Part shown: piece by piece, positions 1-6,270 of the stretch
Numbering within the stretch: position 1 is the first letter of the stretch
How the letters are laid out: every line of letters begins with the position of its first letter
Origin: JAJRAL01 sp050015815
GTDB taxonomy: Archaea; Thermoplasmatota; Thermoplasmata; Methanomassiliicoccales; UBA472
Length of the DNA stretch: 10,064 nucleotides
NCBI GenBank assembly: GCA_050015815.1
Contig: JBEKAR010000061.1
Location: forward strand, 1 to 10,064
Direction: 5' to 3'
Notes under the pieces: model-generated
Database searches by the model: none
Seen by the model: only the letters and a program-made list of their open reading frames with translations
Told to the model about the DNA's origin: nothing
Position numbers and translations under genes: made by a program

Positions 1-169
1 CATCTGGTTGCTTCTGTTGTCCGCTGAATCTTTGCAGGCGCTGTTGTTCGAATTCATCGAGTTCGACCTTTGGTCGTTCGGGCTGGGCTTTGATGCCATG
101 TTCTTCTCTCCTGCCCCCTTGAGGGACAAAGATAGAATGTTCGAAGGGGGCTAACCCGAAATCGGACAC
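1..169 (-). CDS. Partial hypothetical protein running off the left edge
   Basis: I do not recognise this product. The minus-strand frame opening at a GTG (169-167) stays open to the window edge for 56 codons. It gives a natural-looking, charged and glutamine-rich sequence containing SDFGLAPFEHSIF near the start and PKVELDEFEQQRLQRF later, the latter a likely amphipathic helix. It starts 54 bases after the stop of the ART-like gene on the same strand, so the two may be co-transcribed. The start is doubtful. No Shine-Dalgarno sequence precedes the GTG, while a good AGGAG lies before an ATG at 99 in a different frame. That other frame encodes an implausible Ser/Asn-rich peptide, so I prefer the GTG frame. 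It could also be the remnant of a longer gene, since a TAG lies seven codons upstream in frame. Confidence 0.4.
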   Translation of the reverse strand, partial: MSDFGLAPFEHSIFVPQGGRREEHGIKAQPERPKVELDEFEQQRLQRFSGQQKQPD

Positions 170-223
170 GATTTGGATTTCGGACTATCTGGACACTACT
201 CGCAGGTCCAACCTCCGAGGGCA

Positions 224-1081
224 TCATTGGTTGCTGAACCGCTCCTCGATCGCTAGCCACTCATCAAAGACGTCGTTGATCGGCAGGCGAGTAGTACTAG
301 CATCGATGCCGTTCGGAAAGGACACCTTGCCGATGATCTCCGATTGAAGATATGGCTTAGTCAACCGAAGGTCGTCACCCCGCGAGCGCTCGTCGAATCT
401 CGCTTTGTCGTAGAGGATGGCGTACAATACGGGCCTGTGTGATTGTGCGACTTGGCCATATTTCTCTCTTAGAGGTTTGAGTCCCTTCAGGGCCTCCGCC
501 AAGAATGCCTCGTCTTCGCATTTCGCTATGAGATCGGGGATGCCCTTCATCCTCCGGAATTCTGCAATCACTCCAGGTTCAGCGTTCAATAGGTCCTGTT
601 CTTCCCTTGGTCCAAACATGGCATGCAGACGATCATACTCCCTTTGAAGGTCGGATATGTGTTTCCTTCTCAGGTCCTGGCCATTGCAGAAGTCCTCGAA
701 CTCATCGACAGCCAAGATGATGTTCGATATCGTCTCACCCCCCCGGTTCGTAGAGTAGTCCCGCGCCCTCGTGCAGTGGATTGTGAAGGAGATTGGTTTG
801 CTCTGGATGTGGGACCCTGTATTGCCAGTCGTAAACGGCTTCAAGACGATGTATCCCCCTGCGTTGGTTCCAAACCAACCCACCTTTTCGTATGCTCGGT
901 TGATTGCCTGAACATCATTCATGTCATAGGCAATCTTGCCGGGCGCGAACCCGTTCCTTTCGATATCTGGAGAGAAAAGGCTGCTTGTACCGTGATAGGC
1001 GAGGAGAGGACCTGCGGGGTCTGTGTCCTGGACAAACGGATTGGACGTGTCTTTCGGATCATCCACGATGTGAACTTTCAT
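224..1081 (-). CDS. Putative ADP-ribosyltransferase-like (HGT-motif) protein
   Basis: The 285-residue protein begins at MKVHIVDD. An in-frame ATG at 1141 would add 20 residues, but that extension (MMPWFSPAFSATAILW) looks non-coding. Seen: YHGTSSLF at 29-36 followed by an I-x-x-NGF turn, a GWFGTNAGGYIVLK strand region at 68-81, and a C-terminal strand YLQSEIIGKVSF at 244-255. Known: an early His in an HGT motif, a middle Tyr and a late Glu on a strand form the H-Y-E NAD-binding triad of PARP-like ADP-ribosyltransferases. Inferred: H30, a tyrosine such as Y77, and E248 could be that triad. A charged helical insertion (about 125-205) separates the two halves. There is no signal peptide or membrane segment, so it is probably cytoplasmic. 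It is divergent from the metallopeptidase operon across about 160 bases. The family is tentative; it could be another HGT-containing fold. Confidence 0.6.
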   Translation of the reverse strand: MKVHIVDDPKDTSNPFVQDTDPAGPLLAYHGTSSLFSPDIERNGFAPGKIAYDMNDVQAINRAYEKVGWFGTNAGGYIVLKPFTTGNTGSHIQSKPISFTIHCTRARDYSTNRGGETISNIILAVDEFEDFCNGQDLRRKHISDLQREYDRLHAMFGPREEQDLLNAEPGVIAEFRRMKGIPDLIAKCEDEAFLAEALKGLKPLREKYGQVAQSHRPVLYAILYDKARFDERSRGDDLRLTKPYLQSEIIGKVSFPNGIDASTTRLPINDVFDEWLAIEERFSNQ

Positions 1082-1202
1082 GTCAATCCAAGACCAGAGG
1101 ATTGCAGTGGCTGAAAAGGCAGGGCTAAACCAAGGCATCAAGCCTGCTGTTCGCTTCTCTCAGGTGCAAATCTGATTCTAGACCCGCGCGGTGTCATTCC
1201 AT

Positions 1203-1221
1203 TGCATGCATATTCAAATCC
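1203..1221 (+). promoter_or_regulatory. Possible TATA-like region of the plus-strand operon
   Basis: An AT-rich run CATATTCAAAT begins about 35 bases before the ATG at 1243. It overlaps the end of the 8-base palindrome TGCATGCA (1203-1210). The spacing would fit a nearly leaderless transcript. The match to an archaeal TATA box is weak. No clear box was found for the divergent gene at 1081. Confidence 0.3.
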
Positions 1222-1242
1222 CACGACACAAATGCTTGAGCA

Positions 1243-1779
1243 ATGCCGCTCCGGATGGGAAAGAAGAAAGACGACCTCGAACTCGCCGAAGAGCAACGCG
1301 AAGTAGGTATCAGAATTGGGCCATTTCATGTCGCCAGGAAGCGGATCCTCAGAAAGTCAGAGAAGAACGTTACAATTCAAGAATCGCTTGAAGCGAAGTC
1401 TACCGATGTTCAAACTGAGGAGAGGACACCGACTTCCAACCATCCACTTCTCGAACGAACGATCTTGTTGCGACCAGACGAATACGAGGAGGTACCTCTC
1501 GGGACTTTGACGCGGGGGACAATTCTCGCTCTCGAGGCGAAAGAGCTACTCAGCTCCAACTTCTCGATGTTCCTGATGGATACGGAAAATCTCAAAGCCT
1601 ATCGCAAGAGTAACTCGACGAGCGGTGCACTGTTCCTATCCAGAGATTATCCAAAGGTTGCTGAGATAGTAACCGTTGACCGGACTGCAACCTACTTCAT
1701 CGTCATTACGTCTCGTGCCGTCTCATCGACTAGAGAGATATGGCTCCGCGTCGAATTCGCAGAGGAGAAAAGCGAATGA
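1243..1779 (+). CDS. Hypothetical protein with C-terminal GOLD-like beta-sandwich domain
   Basis: The protein has 178 residues. The N-terminal third (1-65) is highly charged and low in hydrophobic residues, with KKKDD and ARKRILRKSEK, and is probably disordered. From about residue 70 to 174 there is an all-beta pattern: ERTILLRPDEYEEVPLG, a RGTILALEAKELL strand, then FSMFLMDTENLKAY, ATYFIVITS and EIWLRVEF. Strand-turn patterns like this (a 'LMD..N...Y' segment, then 'YFIVI') are typical of small archaeal GOLD/COLD-like ligand- or cargo-binding sandwiches. That assignment is by appearance only. There is no signal peptide. A second start, ATG at 1255, is possible. It is the first gene of a four-gene operon, and its TGA overlaps the metallopeptidase ATG, which suggests the two products are made together. 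Confidence 0.65.
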   Translation: MPLRMGKKKDDLELAEEQREVGIRIGPFHVARKRILRKSEKNVTIQESLEAKSTDVQTEERTPTSNHPLLERTILLRPDEYEEVPLGTLTRGTILALEAKELLSSNFSMFLMDTENLKAYRKSNSTSGALFLSRDYPKVAEIVTVDRTATYFIVITSRAVSSTREIWLRVEFAEEKSE

Positions 1780-2573
1780 CCGAACTCAGTATTTCTGCCA
1801 AAGTAGTCCGTGACTGCGTGAAGGTCGCAGACCTTCAGAATCGTCTGGAAGAAGACGCGAAAGAAGTTGCGAGACTTGCCGGATTGAAAAGTCATACGGT
1901 CAAGAATGGGAATGGAGACATCCTGTCTGTCGTGGAAATTGTCCCAGACGGTCTAGATGGGGGTGCCTGGGATCCCGATGAAGGCGTGATACGAATAAGT
2001 TGCAGCACCCTGGAAGACCAACACCGTTTCCGTGTCGTGCTGTTTCACGAATTGCAGCATGCGATGGGGGACATCGGTAGATTTGGCAACCGTACAAGTG
2101 GAGAATACCTCTTCAACGAAATACGAGCAAGCACACTGACGTCGAAGGAGCCGTCGATCGACTATCTAGGCTTCATTCGGCCTCCGGGCGAATTCTATTC
2201 GGCCCTGAACCTGCTGTCAAGTACGGTCAAGGGAATGAATCCAGAACAAATCCAGAAGAACCTGCAGGAACTTCTCGTAGAAAAGCCACATCAACGGTTT
2301 GCAATGAAGATGGTGCTACTGAACGAGTCTAATCTTCCGAAGCTGCTTGTGGAATCAAGACTGTACAGAACTGAGAACGAGTTGGGCGATAGATTCGAGA
2401 AAGTCGACTCCATAATAAGCAGTCTTGGAATCAGTGGTTCTCTGAAGCGGCTTGATCGAGAACTCACGAGTGCAATGAACATGTACTTGGCCAATGGGAC
2501 AGCTCCTGATCTCACAGGGGTCAACGAAGCCTGGGCTGCCTATCAATCCCAAGTCCGAGAACAACTTGGGTAG
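1776..2573 (+). CDS. HExxH zinc metallopeptidase-like protein
   Basis: The protein has 265 residues. The start chosen is the ATG at 1776, overlapping the upstream TGA as ATGA, with GGAG about ten bases before it. This fits translational coupling. An upstream in-frame start at 1740 gives only a basic 12-residue extension. Seen: VVLFHELQHAMGD at 87-99, an HExxH zinc site with H91, E92 and H95, then FNEIRAS at 113-119. Known: gluzincin-type peptidases use HExxH plus a downstream Glu as third ligand, so E115, 20 residues after H95, is the candidate. Before the site, residues 52-80 form strands as expected of the edge strand in zincins. The C-terminal half is helical and unassigned. There is no signal peptide, so it probably cuts an intracellular target. 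The substrate is unknown. Neighbours suggest an accessory (conflict or toxin-type) setting. Confidence 0.75.
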   Translation: MTELSISAKVVRDCVKVADLQNRLEEDAKEVARLAGLKSHTVKNGNGDILSVVEIVPDGLDGGAWDPDEGVIRISCSTLEDQHRFRVVLFHELQHAMGDIGRFGNRTSGEYLFNEIRASTLTSKEPSIDYLGFIRPPGEFYSALNLLSSTVKGMNPEQIQKNLQELLVEKPHQRFAMKMVLLNESNLPKLLVESRLYRTENELGDRFEKVDSIISSLGISGSLKRLDRELTSAMNMYLANGTAPDLTGVNEAWAAYQSQVREQLG

Positions 2574-2575
2574 CG

Positions 2576-2956
2576 ATGAACAGAAAATGGTTCGCTCTCG
2601 TTAGACGATTAAAATACACTCCCACACATCAAATTAGCGACCCCACTGGCCCAGGGAGAAAGCCCAAGCGAACGATTTTCAGATCTGCCGCCAATCGCTC
2701 CCTGGGTGAGCTGATGGGATTTCATTGGAGCATACTTGCAGTGAAGGCCACTGGTCCTGAGGTAGTAGAGAAGACACTGGCGGCAATAGGGCACGTCCCC
2801 GAGAAATGGACTAGAGACCTGACCCGTCAGGAAGCACGCTCGGTCTTCAGGCGTTTCGAGTCATTGGACAAAGATGCGGGAAAGGCGAACCGCGCGTACA
2901 TGGTGACCGAGTTCCGAGGATGGTCTATGTTCGAAGACAGCGCACATGATACCTGA
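2576..2956 (+). CDS. Hypothetical protein, third gene of operon
   Basis: I do not recognise this protein of 126 residues. It begins two bases after the metallopeptidase stop, so it is almost certainly translated from the same message, although no strong ribosome-binding site is visible. The first 40 residues are basic (RKWFALVRRLKY, GRKPKRTIFR). The middle, LGELMGFHWSILAVKATGPEVVEKTLAAI, could be a hydrophobic helix and a second helix. The end is a charged helical segment. There is no zinc-ribbon or signal peptide. The frame closes at TGA 2954-2956 and reopens in the same frame at the next gene, so this ORF and the one at 2963 may be two halves of a single ancestral protein. Confidence 0.6.
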   Translation: MNRKWFALVRRLKYTPTHQISDPTGPGRKPKRTIFRSAANRSLGELMGFHWSILAVKATGPEVVEKTLAAIGHVPEKWTRDLTRQEARSVFRRFESLDKDAGKANRAYMVTEFRGWSMFEDSAHDT

Positions 2957-2962
2957 CCAGAC

Positions 2963-3619
2963 GTGAAGAAGGTCGCGGCAGCGGTCGGAGTGGACGTCTG
3001 CTTCGCTAGCGCAGTCTCGACGACGTGGGCACTGAGCATGCACTACGCAAGACCGGATGGGACGGTCCGCACGCGGGAATTCTCGTTCGACATCGACTTC
3101 TTGAAGAAGTTCGTCGAGGTCCGAGAAGGCAAGAAGATTACTTCTGAAGAGAGCGATTTCGGGATTGCCCAAGTGAAGGATAGTAGGGGGAGGGTGCTCG
3201 GAATGGACATGGTCCCGAAGATCATGATAGGACCAGACTCGACGGTCCTGAAGCCCGACCAGTTCGGAAAGGAGGAGCTGAACGGGGATCCGCTCATCGG
3301 CGAGCCGCCTGGATTAGTGATCGCCGATGATGAGCGCCTGCTCAAGCTACTCGTCTCGATCGGTGTCCCGACAGGCAATTCCTTCAACCGCTGGTACTGC
3401 AGCATTCCAGACATGACGCTTAAACAGTACGAGCAAATTGACATATTCAAGTCATGCCTGGCGATGACGAAGCGCGATCCCGAAGTCGCTGCCGCGCTCG
3501 AACTCAATGCCGGCGAGAACGATCGGGTCCATTCGATCTATGGTTCCGGTCCGATGATGAGGGAGGGCTCGACCCTCAAAGACGCGAAGAAGGGTCGCTT
3601 TTCGCGGCTAAGGAGGTAG
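2963..3619 (+). CDS. Hypothetical protein, fourth gene of operon
   Basis: I do not recognise this 218-residue protein. The start is taken as GTG at 2963, seven bases after the previous stop and in the same frame. No ribosome-binding site precedes it, so an internal start or readthrough cannot be excluded. The N-terminus is small and hydrophobic (VAAAVGVDVCFASAVSTTWAL) and could be a buried helix-strand or a poor membrane segment. Then come mixed alpha/beta stretches: TREFSFDIDFLKKFVEV, VLGMDMVPKIMIGPDS and PPGLVIADDERLLKLLVSIG. A Lys/Arg-rich tail, KKGRFSRLRR, closes it. Its stop codon lies inside the 5' arm of a perfect hairpin. The sequence does not show a function. Confidence 0.6.
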   Translation: MKKVAAAVGVDVCFASAVSTTWALSMHYARPDGTVRTREFSFDIDFLKKFVEVREGKKITSEESDFGIAQVKDSRGRVLGMDMVPKIMIGPDSTVLKPDQFGKEELNGDPLIGEPPGLVIADDERLLKLLVSIGVPTGNSFNRWYCSIPDMTLKQYEQIDIFKSCLAMTKRDPEVAAALELNAGENDRVHSIYGSGPMMREGSTLKDAKKGRFSRLRR

Positions 3620-3665
3620 CGAGAGCGGCTCACCCCGCTACCTCGAGGGGGGCCGCGTCCCCCTC
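3615..3665 (+). terminator. Two tandem perfect hairpins at operon end
   Basis: The first hairpin pairs GGTAGCG (3615-3621) with CGCTACC (3636-3642) around a 14-base loop, and the stop codon TAG of the preceding gene lies in its 5' arm. Two bases later a second hairpin pairs GAGGGGG (3645-3651) with CCCCCTC (3659-3665) around seven bases, followed by a pyrimidine-rich TTCTGTT. The layout suggests a termination or processing structure at the operon end. It could also separate translation of the small gene that follows. Archaeal termination mostly relies on T tracts, and only a poor one is present. Confidence 0.45.
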
Positions 3666-3672
3666 TTCTGTT

Positions 3673-3944
3673 ATGGGAGTATTAGAGACATCAGTGAGCC
3701 GAAGGTCGAACTCTACGAAGGCATGCACATCATCGTGTACGATGATCAATGCCAAGCCGAGGCGATAGTGGAGAAGTTCGAGGATAATTGGTGGGGACGG
3801 ATTGTTGGAACTATTAGACAAATCCCTGAAGAGGAGGCACCTAGGAGAACGCACTTGCTCCTCTCGAAGGATAACGATGATGCCCATAGGCTATGGAAAA
3901 AACCTACAGCCCGAACCTCATGGCATCCCAACTACTACGAATGA
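3673..3944 (+). pseudogene. Small conserved-looking protein with apparent frameshift near its start
   Basis: The open frame contains VELYEGMHIIVYDD, then QAEAIVEKFEDNWWGRIV, a two-strand pattern recalling small archaeal and bacterial regulatory or beta domains with 'EGM.V.VYDD' cores. The first in-frame ATG (3723) falls inside this core, giving 73 residues and cutting off a plausible N-terminus (GSIRDISEPKVELYEG). No ATG, GTG or TTG exists upstream in that frame back to a stop at about 3609. An ATG at 3673 lies in the neighbouring frame. One extra G in the GGG run at 3675-3677 would join it to this frame as MGSIRDISEP. So either one base was lost (mutation or sequence error), or the short 3723 form is real. 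The C-terminus is basic and ends HPNYYE. It follows the tandem hairpins and may belong to the operon. Confidence 0.5.
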
Positions 3945-4024
3945 TGACCCCAACCAGAAAACGATCTAATAAAATCTACCCGCACCTATTAAATTAACCA
4001 CCTGGCTGGTCACTGACCGAAATG
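3945..4024. other. AT-rich intergenic stretch before promoter repeat 1
   Basis: This AT-rich stretch contains CTAATAAAATCTA and ATTAAATTAACCA. It ends with the short palindrome GGTCA-C-TGACC (4008-4018), seven bases before the TATA region of repeat copy 1. I see no gene in it. Confidence 0.5.
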
Positions 4025-4095
4025 ATTAAATATGGGACATTTCGCGGAATTATCTATAACCCCCGAATAGTGGAGCGGGGGATGCAATTTGAACC
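4025..4095 (+). repeat. Promoter-hairpin-ATG repeat, copy 1
   Basis: Copy 1 of a module also found at 5749-5820. It starts with ATTAAATATGGGACATTT, shared exactly by both copies and containing a TATA-like TTAAATAT. Then come GGAATT and TCTATAA, and then a hairpin pairing CCCCCG (4060-4065) with CGGGGG (4076-4081). The hairpin ends directly at an ATG (4082) followed by CAATTTGAAC, again identical in both copies. A start of transcription about 25 bases after the TATA box would fall just before the hairpin, so the leader would be mostly hairpin. The intact gene downstream is the CapK-like gene, whose start lies about 137 bases further on. Confidence 0.75.
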
Positions 4096-4189
4096 GCATC
4101 ACGAGCTATCCGCCCGAATAAGGGTTCGTTCCCGGCTGAACCCACCACTCGTCTCCAATCACGCGCACGGCCACCTTTCGTCATCATGA
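4082..4189 (+). CDS. Short ORF (35 codons) opening with MQFE after the promoter hairpin
   Basis: The ATG sits directly after the hairpin and starts with the codons for MQFE, shared with the second repeat copy. After this the sequence is basic and proline/histidine-rich and ends before the CapK-like start. It could be a leader peptide, or the leftover first codons of a gene replaced by the CapK-like gene. Only the first four codons have support from conservation. Confidence 0.25.
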   Translation: MQFEPHHELSARIRVRSRLNPPLVSNHAHGHLSSS

Positions 4190-4218
4190 ATAAGTAGATT
4201 GAACAAAGATGAACGCTT

Positions 4219-5619
4219 GTGGCCAACTCCAAAGATATGTACCTGATGATACAGAATAAGTTACAGCCCCCTCTAAAGAGATGCTACGTGAAGGCTTCTG
4301 AGATACTGCCGCCTTCGCTAGTGATGTCAAAGCGATATTTCGAAGCCAAGAAATACCTTGAAATGGCAGAGATCAATGACGAATCAGAAGAAGTCCTCAG
4401 GAGAATACAAAGTCAAATCATTTCAAGAACGCTAAGAAATGCCCTTGAGAGCGTTCCATATTACAAGAGGAAAGTCAGGATCGATCCAAGTACCGTCCGA
4501 CCAGAAAACGCATTGGAAATCCTGGAAGAGTTCCCAATGATTGACAAAGAAGAGATAATGAAGAAGCCGTCTGATTTTGTATCGAGGAATTTCAACAAAT
4601 TGACCCTTATCTATACTACCAGCGGTGGTTCTACGGGAAGAGGAATCGCCCTGTGGAAGAGATTCAATGAGTATCAGGTTGGAGAGGCGTTCATCGAAGA
4701 CATGTGGGGCAAGTTCGGATATGACAAGAAATCGAAGATTCTGAGAATCGGGGCCGATTCCATAGCTCCTCTAGGCAAACCTCCATGTCGGATCGAGAAC
4801 CGGAGGCTAATGGTTTCACCACGGCACCTGAATCAAAAGTGGCTTGATGAAATCCTGAATCGTATCGACGAATTCGAGCCAGATTTCATACATTCATACC
4901 CTTCATGCCTTGAGGTACTGGTCGGCCATCTGAAGGAGAAGAACAGAAGTCTGAAGGTGAAAGGGATATTTCTTGCATCTGAGGAGATCAAGCCAGAGCA
5001 GTTGAGTTACTTCTACGAGACATTCAAGACCAAGATATCTTTCTTCTACGGAGCGGCAGAACACGTTCTCTTGGGCTATGGGTGCTACGATGGTGAAAGC
5101 GTCAGCTACCATATGAATCCGTTATATGGATACGCGGAAAACGCGAAGGACGAATACGGATTCGAACTGGTTGGAACCGGACTTTGGAACGAGGCCATGC
5201 CGCTAATAAGATACAGGACTCAAGACTATGGCAAGATCGAAGACGGGCTTGAACGATGCGAGGTATGCGGCAAGCGTTGGAGGACAGTATTCAAATTGGA
5301 TGGTAGGAGACAGTACTACCTGACCACGAAGCAGGGTACCAGGTTCTCGGGACTATCGGTACGGATTGACAAATTCATCTGGGATTATGTCAGCACTTTC
5401 CAATTCGTTCAGAATGAACCTGGAGCAATCGAACTTCACATAATCCCGCGGAGCAATCTCACGAAGGACGTGGAGAAGAGGATTCTAGACGCACAAAAAG
5501 AGAGGTTGTCGGATTGGTTTGAACCGATTATCCTGGTCAAGGAGTCAGAAATACCACTTACTGGTGCCGGAAAGAGACGACTGGTTGTCGTGAACACTCA
5601 CAATGATCACTGTGCATAA
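4219..5619 (+). CDS. CapK / phenylacetate-CoA ligase-like adenylate-forming protein
   Basis: The protein has about 466 residues from a GTG at 4219, a normal length for the COG1541 family (phenylacetate-CoA ligase, coenzyme F390 synthetase, CapK). Seen: the nucleotide-binding loop TTSGGSTG (133-140), FFYGAAEH (275-282) at the position of the YG-x-E motif, and RYRTQD (331-336), where the usual RYRTGD has Q for G. A Cys pair ERCEVCG (345-351) follows, then a C-terminal domain ending with GAGKRR (449-454). Known: these enzymes activate a carboxylic acid as an adenylate; CapK-type members usually sit in surface-polysaccharide clusters. Inferred: a glycan or capsule role here, supported by the epimerase remnant nearby. 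No strong Shine-Dalgarno sequence is visible, and ATG at 4237 is an alternative start. Its base composition is more AT-rich than that of the integrase or the chromosomal genes. Confidence 0.85.
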   Translation: MANSKDMYLMIQNKLQPPLKRCYVKASEILPPSLVMSKRYFEAKKYLEMAEINDESEEVLRRIQSQIISRTLRNALESVPYYKRKVRIDPSTVRPENALEILEEFPMIDKEEIMKKPSDFVSRNFNKLTLIYTTSGGSTGRGIALWKRFNEYQVGEAFIEDMWGKFGYDKKSKILRIGADSIAPLGKPPCRIENRRLMVSPRHLNQKWLDEILNRIDEFEPDFIHSYPSCLEVLVGHLKEKNRSLKVKGIFLASEEIKPEQLSYFYETFKTKISFFYGAAEHVLLGYGCYDGESVSYHMNPLYGYAENAKDEYGFELVGTGLWNEAMPLIRYRTQDYGKIEDGLERCEVCGKRWRTVFKLDGRRQYYLTTKQGTRFSGLSVRIDKFIWDYVSTFQFVQNEPGAIELHIIPRSNLTKDVEKRILDAQKERLSDWFEPIILVKESEIPLTGAGKRRLVVVNTHNDHCA

Positions 5620-5748
5620 CGCGGTCTCTGCTTACGGATATCTATCAAGAGCGGGTGTTACATGGGATATCTAGGGGAAAACCCTGCTGTCAATTAGCAT
5701 TAACACTAACCAATCGAATCAATCTCCCTATCGGCCCCGATAGAAAGC
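5620..5748. other. Intergenic stretch with short repeats and a palindrome
   Basis: No gene is seen. The stretch holds a direct repeat GGATATCTA (5636-5644 and 5665-5673), a small AGGG/CCCT inverted repeat near 5673-5684, and the perfect palindrome CTATCGG-CC-CCGATAG (5728-5743). The palindrome ends six bases before the TATA region of repeat copy 2 and could be an operator. Confidence 0.5.
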
Positions 5749-5820
5749 ATTAAATATGGGACATTTGTGGGAATTGTCTATAACCCCCCGCGCAGTAGTG
5801 CGAGGGATGCAATTTGAACT
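5749..5820 (+). repeat. Promoter-hairpin-ATG repeat, copy 2
   Basis: Copy 2 of the module at 4025-4095. The TATA region and the bases after the ATG are the same as in copy 1. The hairpin arms differ but still pair: CCCCCGCGC (5785-5793) with GTGCGAGGG (5798-5806), around an AGTA loop, with one C-A mismatch and one G-U pair. The ATG (5807) again follows the last stem base directly. Retention of pairing despite changed arm sequence suggests that the structure, or a dyad-symmetric DNA site, matters. Confidence 0.75.
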
Positions 5821-5910
5821 CACCAATGAGGAATCTGCGGATTGATTCACGAATTCTTGATTGCCAAAGGATGCGCCGATGACTTCCCTAGATACGTTGA
5901 GTTGAACATG
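5807..5910 (+). pseudogene. Broken gene starting MQFE after repeat copy 2
   Basis: The ATG frame encodes MQFELTNEESAD and stops at TGA 5843-5845. The neighbouring frame opens exactly there and continues plausibly as LIHEFLIAKGCADDFPRYV, then ELNMS. Together they read like one protein cut by a one-base frameshift. After about 5910 the frame runs into the opposite-strand epimerase remnant and stops looking coding. The family is unknown. It may be the original partner gene of the repeated promoter module. Confidence 0.4.
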
Positions 5911-5922
5911 AGCACGACCAGG

Positions 5923-6270
5923 TCAATGCAAATGGCCGTTATTCCGATACCACTTCACCGTCTCGGCCAATCCCTAAGGGAGCTGGCACTTCGGCGCATA
6001 GCCCAGCTGAGTCATCGCCTTGCGCATGCTGTACACCCGATCATTGCGGAAAGTGTTCGTGGAAATGGTAGACGCGGCTGGACGGGCAGCCGTCGGAGAA
6101 CTTGCCGCGACACCCCCTAGCTCCCGAATGCATTTGAGTTGGAGGCAACTAGGCCTTTGCCACGTCATGACCAATCAATGCTGAGGTCGCACGGATGTGC
6201 TGGAGATCCACTGACGCCGAACCTCGAACATAGGGTCCCATAACTGCAACCATTTCGTCACGTGACAAGC
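5923..6270 (-). pseudogene. Decayed C-terminal end of an NAD-dependent sugar epimerase
   Basis: The minus strand encodes NDRVYSMRKAMTQLGYAPK, then an amber TAG (plus 5974-5976), then GLAETVKWYRNNGHL and a TGA at 5925-5923. Known: the C-terminus of extended-SDR sugar epimerases and dehydratases reads 'DR.Y...KA...LGY.PK..L.EGL..T..WYRE.G.L', so the match is good and the TAG sits where a Glu is usual. Further upstream on this strand, around 6200-6270 in another frame, a segment containing VDLQHIRATSALIGHDVAK recalls the 'V.D...A...A...D.A.G' part of the same family. The two pieces being in different frames indicates decay. The N-terminal Rossmann part is absent. It is probably left over from a glycan gene cluster that includes the CapK-like gene. 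Confidence 0.6.

Noticed and set aside
3043..3507. 154-codon minus-strand open frame opposite the fourth operon gene
   Set aside because: The product is Ser/Pro-rich and typical of an antisense frame, and the plus strand continues the operon.
3609..3617. Perfect Shine-Dalgarno-like AAGGAGGT at the end of the fourth operon gene
   Set aside because: No start codon follows at a usable distance; the bases encode Leu-Arg-Arg and form part of the hairpin arm.
4060..4100. tRNA T-arm-like GGTTCAAATTGCAT on the minus strand inside the repeat copies, followed in copy 1 by CCCCCGCTCCA
   Set aside because: The stem bases around the TTCAAAT loop do not pair properly and no upstream cloverleaf half is found. 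Conservation extends over the TATA region, so a promoter repeat explains it better than a tRNA remnant.
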